NCBI GenBank assembly: GCA_964452355.1 | Contig: CAYVKV010000014.1 | Coordinates: 1 to 22,020 of the forward strand | DNA length: 22,020 nucleotides | Direction: 5' to 3' | Origin: UBA1450 sp964452355 | GTDB lineage: Bacteria > Patescibacteriota > Microgenomatia > UBA1406 > GWC2-37-13 | In this document: piece after piece, positions 7,349 to 13,925 of the stretch | Position numbering within the stretch: the first letter of the stretch is position 1 | Layout of the letters: every line of letters starts with the position of its first letter | Notes under the pieces: generated by a model | The model's input: only the letters and a program-made list of their open reading frames with translations | Databases searched by the model: none | What the model was told of the DNA's origin: nothing | Program-made: the position numbers and the translations under genes

Positions 7349-8532
7349 GTATTTTGTGTCTTCATGTGCTGTTGAATCTTCTCAACCTTTCGCTTCATTG
7401 ATCTTTGTAAGGCCATTGGATTGAGAGTACCGTATTGTGCCTTTAATACATCCTTGGTTGATTGTGGTATGGTACCCAAACTCATAACTCGTGCATAGGG
7501 GGCTTGTGCTGTTTCATACTCCTTAGTTGTTTTAGCTCCCACTCGTTCTTTTCTCTTGAGTTTCATCGTGGCATAGAAGAAATTGGTAAGTAAACGATGT
7601 TCATGTTGATAGACATCATTCCACAGAGAAACCAATACAGCGTCTTCGATACGACCATAGCCCACAACTCTTCGTATTGATTCATAATTCTTACCTTCAA
7701 TATGAGCTTGATCATTTTTGTGATAGCTCCGACTACGAGTAAAGGCAATGCCTTCCCGTGTGCAGTATCCATGCATATGCCAGTTCACAAACTCAACACC
7801 GTTATCAAAGTCAAGTGACTTAATGTGAAATGGAAAGTCATTTCGAGCCTCATGTATCGCACCAATTACTTTGTCTTGTGTCTTTTTCATAATCATTCGT
7901 TTCTCATTCCAGTGAGTTGCAATATCCAAAATATTTACTGTCTCTGCGTATATCCCTTTGAGGCTTGATCCACAGTGGAGAACGCAGTCGGTCTCCACGT
8001 GACCGGGCTCAGGAACATCATAATGATTGGTACGCACAGGAATGAGAGTTTTAAGAAGAGGTGATCTTCGGGTTCCGCTCATTCCGCGTCCTACCAACTT
8101 CTCCCGCTCCTCAACCAGGAGATTGTTAATCGTCCAATTACTCATCTTGCAAAGAAGTTCTTTTTGATTGCCATAGAGCTTGATTTCATTAAACTTCTCC
8201 AGTTGTTTGATGAGTATAGCTATCTGTGGCTCAAGTCGTTTTGCACATGGTCGTCCGGCAGCATTCCACAATATGATAAGTGGCGCTTGGAGATCAAGTC
8301 CGTATGTGTATCGGGGTGTACGAGGAAGTGTTCGTGTTTTTGGATTACGGTTTAATGACCGTATTGCACTTTTTCTTGCAATGTTCAAGACCTTCATGAT
8401 CTCATCAATGAGTACCGTCTTTTCATTTTTTGAAGCCTTTTGATATCGTACACGCATCACCGATAAATATTCATTTGTTGCCATATTGTTCATAGGAGCT
8501 ACCATTAAATGACTAATGGTGTATGGTAACAT
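7297..8532 (-). CDS. DDE (rve integrase core) transposase
   Basis: About 411 residues. The N-terminal part has an HTH-like region (VLIDEIMKVLNIARKSAIRSLNR). The catalytic core follows with the three acidic positions visible: Asp in PGHVETDCVLHCG, Asp in IKSLDFDNGVEFVNWHM and Glu in KNDQAHIEGKNYESIRR. The spacing and the FTRSRSYHKND segment are those of rve-type transposases. I cannot assign an IS family. Start: ATG 8532 is preceded by TTCAAGG; TTG 8547 is a longer in-frame alternative, and ATG 8505, 8493 or 8484 are shorter ones. The frame is intact, so the element may still be active. It lies in the same orientation as its neighbours but is unrelated to them. Confidence 0.85.
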   Translation of the reverse strand: MLPYTISHLMVAPMNNMATNEYLSVMRVRYQKASKNEKTVLIDEIMKVLNIARKSAIRSLNRNPKTRTLPRTPRYTYGLDLQAPLIILWNAAGRPCAKRLEPQIAILIKQLEKFNEIKLYGNQKELLCKMSNWTINNLLVEEREKLVGRGMSGTRRSPLLKTLIPVRTNHYDVPEPGHVETDCVLHCGSSLKGIYAETVNILDIATHWNEKRMIMKKTQDKVIGAIHEARNDFPFHIKSLDFDNGVEFVNWHMHGYCTREGIAFTRSRSYHKNDQAHIEGKNYESIRRVVGYGRIEDAVLVSLWNDVYQHEHRLLTNFFYATMKLKRKERVGAKTTKEYETAQAPYARVMSLGTIPQSTKDVLKAQYGTLNPMALQRSMKRKVEKIQQHMKTQNTVTVSNLATYSSLPILG

Positions 8533-8597
8533 CCTTGAACCTAGCAACGTCTTTTTAAAGAGCTTCCTTCGGTAACACTATTGTACCTAGCAATACG
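8525..8597 (-). repeat. Right end of the IS with two transposase-type repeats
   Basis: Mirror image of the left end: inner unit at 8525-8547 and outer unit at 8571-8593, both TTGCTAGGT-N7-TGTTACC on the minus strand and again 46 bp apart. A TACAAT -10-like element (8580-8585) lies in the outer unit and may drive the transposase. The transposase start codon lies inside the inner unit. Confidence 0.7.
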
Positions 8598-8602
8598 CAC
8601 TG

Positions 8603-8608
8603 GTTGAC
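8603..8608 (+). repeat. Right remnant of the GCTGGCACTGGTTGAC repeat split by the IS
   Basis: GTTGAC here joins with GCTGGCACTG (7266-7275) once the element and one target duplicate are removed. The rebuilt copy is 16 of 16 identical to 4641-4656. Confidence 0.6.
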
Positions 8609-8635
8609 AATGTTGAAACCTATTATAGAAATAAT

Positions 8636-9031
8636 TCATTCCCTAAACTTAACTAAATCCCATAAATTACCATATAAATCTTCAAACACTGCTACAGTGC
8701 CATACGATTCATCCGTTGGTTTTCGGACAAATTTAATACCAACTGACACCATTTCTTTATAGTCTCTCCAAAAATCATCAGTTTGGAGAAACAAAAACAC
8801 ACGACCACCTGTTTGGTTTCCAATAAACTTTTCTTGTTCAGAATTAGAAGCTCTGGCTAAAAGTAATTTTGTTTCTGAAGAACCTGGTGGAGCAACTATC
8901 ACCCATCTTTTATCTTGTTCAGGCTGATATGTATCTTCTATTAGCGTAAAGTGAAGTTTTTTAGTATAAAACTCAATCGCCTCGTCATAATCTCGAACTA
9001 CTAATGCAACATGAACAATTGATTGTTTCAT
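8636..9031 (-). CDS. VOC family (glyoxalase/bleomycin-resistance fold) protein
   Basis: A 131-aa protein with two beta-alpha-beta-beta-beta modules. The first starts with QSIVHVALVVRDYDEAIEFYTKKL (His7 as candidate metal ligand) and includes KLLLARASN. The second ends with the family signature YGTVAVFEDLYGNLWDLVKF. Size and architecture are those of single-domain VOC proteins. Members range from glyoxalases and dioxygenases to antibiotic-binding proteins, and the substrate cannot be assigned. The gene has its own -10 element 6 nt from the ATG and lies alone between two copies of the GCTGGCACTGG repeat, the left one broken by the IS. Confidence 0.85.
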   Translation of the reverse strand: MKQSIVHVALVVRDYDEAIEFYTKKLHFTLIEDTYQPEQDKRWVIVAPPGSSETKLLLARASNSEQEKFIGNQTGGRVFLFLQTDDFWRDYKEMVSVGIKFVRKPTDESYGTVAVFEDLYGNLWDLVKFRE

Positions 9032-9037
9032 ACATGA

Positions 9038-9043
9038 AGTATA
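9038..9043 (-). promoter_or_regulatory. Leaderless-type -10 element of the VOC gene
   Basis: TATACT, then TCATGT, then ATG (9031) on the minus strand. Confidence 0.5.
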
Positions 9044-9055
9044 CAGAAAGTTCGA

Positions 9056-9170
9056 ATCCTAGGTGAAACTTTTGCCGCCCAGCTAGGATTTACTGCTTTC
9101 AAACCTGAAAGGTAAAATTTGCTGGCACTGGTTAACTATGTGGGAACTTTTTACGAAAACTTTCGAAGTT
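9056..9170. promoter_or_regulatory. Divergent intergenic region with several hairpins
   Basis: Between the VOC gene and the 8-TM gene are AATCCTAG paired with CTAGGATT over a 20-nt loop (about 9054-9089), CTTTC-AAACCT-GAAAG (about 9096-9111), and a nested palindrome AACTT-TTTA-CGAAA-AC-TTTCG-AAGTT (9145-9170) just before the plus-strand -10 element. The GCTGGCACTGGTTAAC repeat (9121-9136) sits among them. They could be operators or recombination-site structure. Confidence 0.35.
9121..9136 (+). repeat. GCTGGCACTGGTTAAC repeat, copy at 9121
   Basis: 15 of 16 bases match the copy at 4641. The similarity continues downstream, with GAACTTTT present 9-10 bases further on in both copies. Confidence 0.6.
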
Positions 9171-9175
9171 AGATA

Positions 9176-9181
9176 TATAAT
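9176..9181 (+). promoter_or_regulatory. Leaderless-type -10 element of the 8-TM gene
   Basis: TATAAT, then ATCTAC, then ATG (9188). It is divergent from the VOC promoter. Confidence 0.5.
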
Positions 9182-9187
9182 ATCTAC

Positions 9188-10081
9188 ATGGATGACCATA
9201 AAGTAAATGTAATGCTTGCTACTGGAATTACTTGTACTATTCTTTCTTTTATACATTGGTTTCTACCTTATACACTTATTAATTTAGCTTTCGCGACATT
9301 TGTTTTTATGCTAGGAAACATTCTGTTCTTTGACTCGATTGTATATAAGAGCACACAAAAATCTATTCTTCATTCATACGATAAAGATTCAAGTAGAATT
9401 TTTTATGCTCTTGTATGTTATATAGTCTTTGTTTTATTTCTTGAACTTTATGTACATTGGTTAGGTAAATTTTGGTACTTTCCTAAGATGAGTACTGCTT
9501 TTTATATTTTTGTTGAAGTCCCTTTATTACTATTTTATTCTCTATATCTATTAGAAAGCTACCAGGCTGTCAAAATACTCTTCCGTGATAAAGTAAATAA
9601 CAAATTACAACTAAACAAGAATGTTCATATAGCTCATTCGTTCTCTTCATTTGCTGTTGAGGTAGTAATATTATTAACTGCGACTTTATATTTATTCTCC
9701 CAGAGACTTAATGACTCTTTTAATGAATTTTTCTCCATTAGTACAGTAGTTATTGTCTCTCATCCAATCCTACATATAATAACTATTTCCTTAGTTTTTC
9801 TAACTACTATATCTATAGTTGAACGCCTTCTTTATAAATTGAAGAGTCGATCGTATCTTCTTTGTGGTGATTACTCTTCAATATTAAGCATGTGCTTAGC
9901 GGGATTAATTTCAGGCTTATTTTATGAAGTATTCAATGCTTTTGGCGGATTTTGGAGGTATTCAAATGTTCCTTTTTCTGAAGTAAATTTATTTCAAATA
10001 CCTATTCTTGTATTAGTATGTTGGCCTGTTCAGTATTTCATATTGATTCCTCTGTATGATTTATTAGTGAGCGAAAAATAA
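9188..10081 (+). CDS. Hypothetical 8-TM membrane protein with internal duplication
   Basis: 297 residues with about eight membrane helices. The two halves carry a related motif: LFLELYVHWLGKFWYFP followed by VEVPLLLFY (about residues 80-115), and LFYEVFNAFGGFWRYSN followed by FQIPILVLV (about 240-275). Each has a membrane Glu, an FW aromatic pair and a Pro in the next helix. This Glu/aromatic/Pro pattern recalls the two-fold layout of lycopene-cyclase-domain proteins, but I would not assign that function. It stands alone on the plus strand with its own promoter, at the right edge of the accessory region, just before the tRNA-Gln remnant. Confidence 0.55.
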   Translation: MDDHKVNVMLATGITCTILSFIHWFLPYTLINLAFATFVFMLGNILFFDSIVYKSTQKSILHSYDKDSSRIFYALVCYIVFVLFLELYVHWLGKFWYFPKMSTAFYIFVEVPLLLFYSLYLLESYQAVKILFRDKVNNKLQLNKNVHIAHSFSSFAVEVVILLTATLYLFSQRLNDSFNEFFSISTVVIVSHPILHIITISLVFLTTISIVERLLYKLKSRSYLLCGDYSSILSMCLAGLISGLFYEVFNAFGGFWRYSNVPFSEVNLFQIPILVLVCWPVQYFILIPLYDLLVSEK

Positions 10082-10143
10082 AACACTCTGTTCCAACCTC
10101 CTTCAAAATGATTTATTCGTATAGCTCTAAATCTTATTGGCTA

Positions 10144-10195
10144 GCTACCCAGCATGGATTCAAACCATGATAAACGGATCCAAAGTCCGTTGTCC
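10144..10195 (-). repeat. tRNA-Gln 3' remnant, candidate att site
   Basis: 52 bases equal to 14563-14614 except at two positions (10147 and 10162). It covers the end of the D stem, the whole anticodon arm (TTG anticodon), the T arm and the 3' acceptor strand of tRNA-Gln, in the same orientation as the intact gene; the 5' acceptor strand and most of the D arm are missing. One mismatch changes the T loop (TTCGAAT to TTTGAAT). It is not a functional tRNA, but is what integration at a tRNA 3' end leaves behind. Confidence 0.75.
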
Positions 10196-10342
10196 CCTCC
10201 CCTCTTACGGCGGTTCATCGATGAGGCGACTGCCTTTGCATTCATAAACAAAGCTGAGAGCTCCGGTCTGGATCCTTTAAACCTTTGATGCTAGTCTCAC
10301 ATCATGACTAAATGGGACAAACCAGACGCTATAAAAAAGGGA

Positions 10343-10390
10343 TTGACTAATATTGGGTTTATTAGATATACTTAACTTATAAGTTAAGTA
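10343..10390 (+). promoter_or_regulatory. Promoter and 22-bp palindromic operator of the ArsR gene
   Basis: -35 TTGACT (10343-10348), 18-bp spacer, -10 TATACT (10367-10372). A perfect 22-bp palindrome (10369-10390) with half-site TACTTAACTTA overlaps the -10 and the expected start of transcription and ends 2 bp before the ATG. Binding of the regulator dimer there would block RNA polymerase, so autoregulation is likely. Confidence 0.65.
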
Positions 10391-10392
10391 AT

Positions 10393-10755
10393 ATGACCAT
10401 CACACCAAACTCACCAGATCTCGATGCTATTTTTGAAGCTCTCGCCAATAAACATAGACGAGAAATGGTTTATGCATTAGGTTTACAACCTCATTCAATA
10501 AGCAAACTAGCCTCGATGCAAGATCTTTCTTTACCGGCGATTCATAAGCATATAAAAATACTTGAAGATTCGGGGTTGATAAAAGCTAAAAAAATCGGAA
10601 GGGTTCACTTTCTTGCGTTGAATAGGCGCACACTACTTAGACTTCAAGATTGGCTTATGCAGTATCAAGCCTATTGGGGAAACAATGAAGAAACATTAGA
10701 AAACTATGCCCAATATTTAAATAGAAACCCAATGAGAGGAGGTGAAAGAAAATGA
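10393..10755 (+). CDS. ArsR family HTH transcriptional regulator
   Basis: A 120-aa winged-helix protein. FEALANKHRREMVYALG (residues 14-30) is the typical first helix region, SISKLASMQDLSLPAIHKHIKILEDSG (34-60) is the HTH, and LIKAKKIGRVHFLALNRR (61-78) is the wing. It lacks the Cys-rich ELCVCDL metal site, so it belongs to the non-metal ArsR branch that commonly pairs with YCII or SRPBCC genes. The stop overlaps the start of the YCII gene (ATGA), and a 22-bp palindrome lies directly upstream. Confidence 0.85.
   Translation: MTITPNSPDLDAIFEALANKHRREMVYALGLQPHSISKLASMQDLSLPAIHKHIKILEDSGLIKAKKIGRVHFLALNRRTLLRLQDWLMQYQAYWGNNEETLENYAQYLNRNPMRGGERK
10737..10745 (+). promoter_or_regulatory. Strong Shine-Dalgarno of the YCII gene
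   Basis: AGGAGGTGA, 6 nt before ATG 10752. Such sites are absent upstream of the genes outside the island. Confidence 0.7.
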
Positions 10756-10952
10756 AAAAATTTGTATTAATTTTCTACGGCAAAGTGAGACCTGAAGACA
10801 TGGCTCAAGAAGATATGAAAAGTGTCATGGACAAATGGATGGCGTGGTTTGGTACCTTTAAAGGTCAAATGGTTGACGGAGGAAATCCATTTGCAGCTGG
10901 TGCAAAATCAGTAACTGCAAAAGGTATTGAATCAATTTCTGCAGATATGTAA
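10752..10952 (+). pseudogene. YCII-related domain protein, truncated
   Basis: 66 residues (MKKFVLIFYGKVRPEDMAQE, then MDKWMAWFGTFKGQMVDGGNPF and GIESISADM). These are the first half of the dimeric ferredoxin-like YCII family, usually about 95-120 aa. The family's second half, with the gYtiieA strand and the IAKGCP ending, is missing. The frame ends in TAA at 10950 right after SADM, and no other frame continues the match. The loss lies at the junction with the oppositely oriented msrB gene, suggesting that the redox operon was joined here by recombination. Confidence 0.65.
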
Positions 10953-11025
10953 GTCGGGAATTGGAGTTACTGAATTCTCCATGGTTTGTTGCAAGAAACT
11001 ACTTTTTAGGGCATACTCCGATCAT

Positions 11026-11586
11026 TTAATTCTCGTCGGGGACGAAACGGAGAGCGGCGGAATTCATGCAGTAGCGTTTACCCGTAAATTCTGGACCATC
11101 ATTAAATACATGCCCCAAGTGTCCGCCACAAGTATCAAGAACTTCAATTCTGTCATCCCCTATGCCACTTTCTTTCCGAAGTACGACAGATTTTTCATCA
11201 ATGGGAGCCCAAAAGCTTGGCCATCCTGTACCAGAGTCATATTTTTGTTCTGAGCGAAAAAGTGCTCTATCACAACCAATACTGTAATATGTTCCTTTTC
11301 GTTTTTCATTATTTAACTCACCAGTAAATGGTACTTCAGTACCCGCTTCTCGTAAAATATGAAACTGCTCCGGAGTTAATACTTTCTTCCACTCTGCATC
11401 AGTTTTTTGCATGACTGGATTAAAAGTACCAGAGATAACCTGCCCTGTTTTTTGTTTGGGTAACGAGGGTTGTTGTGAGACTTTCTCTTGGTGTCGGTTT
11501 ATGAGAATACTTCCACCTATCAAAAGGATGGCGACTGTGATTAAAAGAAATAAAATTTTGTATTTGTGCTTGGGGCGCGTCATCAT
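11026..11586 (-). CDS. msrB: Membrane-anchored peptide-methionine (R)-S-oxide reductase
   Basis: About 186 residues: an N-terminal membrane anchor (ILFLLITVAILLIGGSILI), a linker, then the MsrB domain with WKKVLTPEQFHILREAGTE, YDSGTGWPSFW, CGGHLGHVF and the catalytic Cys in GKRYCMNSAALRFVP. It reduces methionine-R-sulfoxide in proteins, here outside the membrane. Each of the two zinc CxxC pairs keeps only its second Cys (GCDRALF and DTCGGHLGH), so it is probably the zinc-free type, with GC as a possible resolving Cys. The start is taken at ATG 11586, five bases from the dipZ stop; a longer reading from 11640 would overlap dipZ and adds nothing family-like. Electrons presumably come from the adjacent DipZ protein. 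Confidence 0.9.
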   Translation of the reverse strand: MMTRPKHKYKILFLLITVAILLIGGSILINRHQEKVSQQPSLPKQKTGQVISGTFNPVMQKTDAEWKKVLTPEQFHILREAGTEVPFTGELNNEKRKGTYYSIGCDRALFRSEQKYDSGTGWPSFWAPIDEKSVVLRKESGIGDDRIEVLDTCGGHLGHVFNDGPEFTGKRYCMNSAALRFVPDEN

Positions 11587-11590
11587 GAAT

Positions 11591-13318
11591 TTAGCCAAAT
11601 GTGAATGCAAATAATTCAACATTATTATCTTCAAATTCAAGTCGAAGAATGTGCCGTCCAGGAGCCGAAAGGTTAATTAATTTGTAGAGTTGATCGTTGT
11701 CAACCGTAACCACGCCATTTATATTATTCTCTCCAAAGTCCTGCAACTTATCATCTAAAAATACTTTTACTTTTGTATGAGCGCCTTTTGTTCGCATAAC
11801 TAAAAATACTTCTTTTGATTCAAAACTCAACATAAGTTTGGCTCCCTTCTGTGGGTTTGCGTATTCCTCCATGATATTCCAGCTCCCAGAATATGCGAAT
11901 TCATTATTCCCTAAAGCCGAAGGACTTGAATAGGTTCCTTGTGTATCTTTTTTAATTGTTTCACGAGAGGCAAAATGTTCAATTCTGCCATATCCTAAAT
12001 ATATTTCAGGGGTTTTGGCTTGAACTTGATACGTTGGATTGTTTATCTCAGAAGATACATCGGTTGCTCCAGCTTCTTTTAACAGTTCCTGAATTACTTT
12101 CTCGCTTTCATCATATGCACCTTCTCCAAAGTGGGTGTAACGGATATACCCTTCTTTATCAATAAAGTACTTTGCTGGCCAGTATCGATTGTTGTATGCC
12201 CTCCATGTAGCAAAGTCGTTGTCCTGAACAATAGGATAGGGAAGTTTGAAGTCTTTTATTGCTTGAGCAAGATTTTTTTCACTTTTCTCAAACTCGAACT
12301 CTGGCGCATGAACACCAATAATAACCAAGCCTTTGTCTGCATATTTTTCATGCCACGCCCGTAAATATGGCATAGTTCTTTGACAGTTAATGCATGAATA
12401 TGTCCAGAAATCGATGATAACGACCTTACCTTTTAATTGTTCAAGTGTCAGAGGCTCACTATTAAACCAAACTCCTCCTGGAATTATCTGGGGTGCTTTA
12501 ACACCTTTAGGCTCAGTTACATCAAACATTGGCTTTCCCATATCATCTTTACTGACTTCAGTACCGGACTTTTTATCTAATTGATTTCGGATTAACTCGT
12601 TGTCCTCAAATTTCGTAAGACCCGTACCATATTGGGGGAACGTATTAATGATATATGTTTGAAACTTTCTATCTATATTAAAAAATATTCCGATGGCAGT
12701 CAAAATCATCAGCACACCAAATAGTTTTTGGATATGACCTAGATTGGAAAGTAACCATGGGACTCGTCGCAGAGCATTTTGGCCACCAAGCATGATCAAA
12801 AACATCGGGATTGCTGTACCAAGTGAGTACGCAAGAGTGATGAGAAATGCATCAAAGGTAATAGAACCAGTGATAGCAAGTGAGATAACAGACGCAAGGA
12901 TTGGCCCAACACAGGGAGTCCAAAGAAGCCCTACAGAAAAACCGATAAGTAAACCTCCGCCAAATCCAGTTTTCCCTTGGCTATTGGGCATAAGGCCTGC
13001 AAGTTTTGAAAATAGTCGTTCAACAAGAACCTGAAACTGCGGAACAAGAAGCGATACTCCAAAACCTGCGACAACAAGTACAGATACGAATCGAAGTGTT
13101 TCTGCTGGAATGCCACTGAGCCGAACAATGGTCGAAAGAAAAAGTGTAAAAAAGGTAAAGCTAAGGATAAATCCTGTAACAACTCCCATCGGGCGAGACT
13201 TCCCAGTATTCACTCCGCCTATACTTGAAGTAAGAATTATAGGAAGAATAGGCAAAATACACGGTGAAAGTACGGTTATAACTCCAGCTAAAAATGCAAA
13301 TGCGATAAGTAAAATCAT
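11591..13318 (-). CDS. DipZ-like CcdA/DsbD membrane protein fused to thioredoxin
   Basis: A 575-aa three-part protein. Residues 1-215 are a CcdA/DsbD-type electron carrier with the two membrane Cys in LSPCILPILP (C20) and WTPCVGP (C136). Residues about 275-425 are a TlpA/AhpC-like thioredoxin domain with YSCINC (C309 and C312) and a cis-Pro region near YWPAKYFID. Residues about 430-575 are a beta-rich C-terminal domain as in DipZ of mycobacteria. The protein moves reducing power from the cytoplasm to extracytoplasmic thiols. Its start overlaps the stop of the thioredoxin-like gene (ATGA), and its end lies just before msrB, which fits a repair relay. Confidence 0.88.
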   Translation of the reverse strand: MILLIAFAFLAGVITVLSPCILPILPIILTSSIGGVNTGKSRPMGVVTGFILSFTFFTLFLSTIVRLSGIPAETLRFVSVLVVAGFGVSLLVPQFQVLVERLFSKLAGLMPNSQGKTGFGGGLLIGFSVGLLWTPCVGPILASVISLAITGSITFDAFLITLAYSLGTAIPMFLIMLGGQNALRRVPWLLSNLGHIQKLFGVLMILTAIGIFFNIDRKFQTYIINTFPQYGTGLTKFEDNELIRNQLDKKSGTEVSKDDMGKPMFDVTEPKGVKAPQIIPGGVWFNSEPLTLEQLKGKVVIIDFWTYSCINCQRTMPYLRAWHEKYADKGLVIIGVHAPEFEFEKSEKNLAQAIKDFKLPYPIVQDNDFATWRAYNNRYWPAKYFIDKEGYIRYTHFGEGAYDESEKVIQELLKEAGATDVSSEINNPTYQVQAKTPEIYLGYGRIEHFASRETIKKDTQGTYSSPSALGNNEFAYSGSWNIMEEYANPQKGAKLMLSFESKEVFLVMRTKGAHTKVKVFLDDKLQDFGENNINGVVTVDNDQLYKLINLSAPGRHILRLEFEDNNVELFAFTFG

Positions 13319-13857
13319 TTAATATTTGAGAGTAATTCGTCTATTTGACCACCGTTCCATTTTGTCACTTCTTTTCCTGCGCTATCTATTTGAACAAAGG
13401 TATGTTGATAGGTGATGCCATACTTTTTTGCTAGATCTTTTTCTTCCTGATCTGTGTCTGGATCGTTATAGTTAACTCTGACCAATGTTACATCCTCAGG
13501 AATTTTACTTGCGTTTTGGGTAAAGCTTGCATCAGCTGGCTTACAGGTCGGACACCATGATGCGTAGAAAAATAGCACTCTGCGATTATTTGATGCGCTG
13601 TCGAGGGCTGATTGACCGTAATGAACATATCGTGAAACAACCGTCTTATCATCCATCATTTTGACACCTTCACTAGCACTATCATCTTTCTTCATCATTG
13701 CATCAGTTTGTTCCGTGCCCATCTCTTCTTTCGGAATCATGGCTTCATCCTCTTTCACCATAGAGTCCGTTTTATTTGAAGTTCTCGAATACATAAACCC
13801 ACCAATTCCCAAAACCGCAACAACGACAATGAGTAAAATTATTATTGGATTTTTCAT
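13315..13857 (-). CDS. Membrane-anchored thioredoxin-like protein
   Basis: 180 residues. A membrane anchor (residues 4-22, no lipobox) is followed by a Met-, Lys- and Glu-rich linker (about 30-70) and a thioredoxin domain with FFYASWCPTCKPADA (C102 and C105) and the later ITYQHTFVQID strand. In place of the usual cis-Pro after the GI-x motif it has YQHTF, as seen in some WCxxC family members. It probably takes electrons from DipZ or is the donor to MsrB. It is the first gene of the three-gene operon, with a consensus promoter and a strong Shine-Dalgarno. Confidence 0.85.
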   Translation of the reverse strand: MKNPIIILLIVVVAVLGIGGFMYSRTSNKTDSMVKEDEAMIPKEEMGTEQTDAMMKKDDSASEGVKMMDDKTVVSRYVHYGQSALDSASNNRRVLFFYASWCPTCKPADASFTQNASKIPEDVTLVRVNYNDPDTDQEEKDLAKKYGITYQHTFVQIDSAGKEVTKWNGGQIDELLSNIK

Positions 13858-13866
13858 ATATTTGAT

Positions 13867-13874
13867 TCACCTCC
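13867..13874 (-). promoter_or_regulatory. Strong Shine-Dalgarno of the redox operon
   Basis: GGAGGTGA on the minus strand, 9 nt before ATG 13857. With the YCII site it is one of only two clear AGGAGG-type sites in the window, both inside the island. Confidence 0.7.
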
Positions 13875-13889
13875 GATCTTTATTTATTC

Positions 13890-13925
13890 ATCGTAGTAGA
13901 TCAAAACACAAATGTCAAGTCTACT
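13890..13925 (-). promoter_or_regulatory. Consensus promoter of the redox operon with possible operator
   Basis: Minus strand: TTGACA (13913-13918), 17-bp spacer, TACGAT (13890-13895), giving a leader of some 25-30 nt. An inverted repeat AGTAGA (13895-13900) / TCTACT (13920-13925) brackets the promoter and could be a regulator site. Confidence 0.65.

Larger units (their letters stand above)
7276..8597 (-). mobile_element. Insertion sequence, about 1.32 kb, family not assigned
   Basis: A single transposase gene fills the element. Both ends carry imperfect inverted repeats (outermost CGagTTGCaAGGT and CGtaTTGCtAGGT, lower case differing). The flanks repeat CACTG (7271-7275 and 8598-8602), or GCACTG if one more base is counted, consistent with a 5-6 bp target duplication. 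Joining the flanks regenerates GCTGGCACTGGTTGAC, which exists uninterrupted at 4641. The edge is therefore known to within one base. No second ORF is seen. Confidence 0.75.
10082..10392. other. Gene-free stretch of 311 bp holding a tRNA remnant and an operator
   Basis: It holds the tRNA-Gln 3' remnant (10144-10195) and then a C- and G-richer stretch with a perfect palindrome TCATCGATGA (about 10216-10225) and small inverted repeats (CTTTG/CAAAG, TGATG/CATCA). It ends with the promoter and palindromic operator of the ArsR gene (10343-10390). I see no further gene. The 10196-10340 part could hold a structured RNA, but I match it to no known class. Confidence 0.5.

Noticed and set aside
9043..9066. 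AGTTCGAATCCT resembling a tRNA T arm
   Set aside because: The bases on both sides do not form the T stem and no other tRNA arms are present.
10196..10340. Possible riboswitch or structured RNA (CTGAGAGC...CTGGATCC recalls part of a TPP element)
   Set aside because: The other conserved parts of a TPP or any class I know are missing, and no suitable gene follows.
10927..11253. Plus-strand 108-codon frame, considered as the lost half of the YCII protein
   Set aside because: It is mostly the antisense of msrB and shows none of the YCII C-terminal features.
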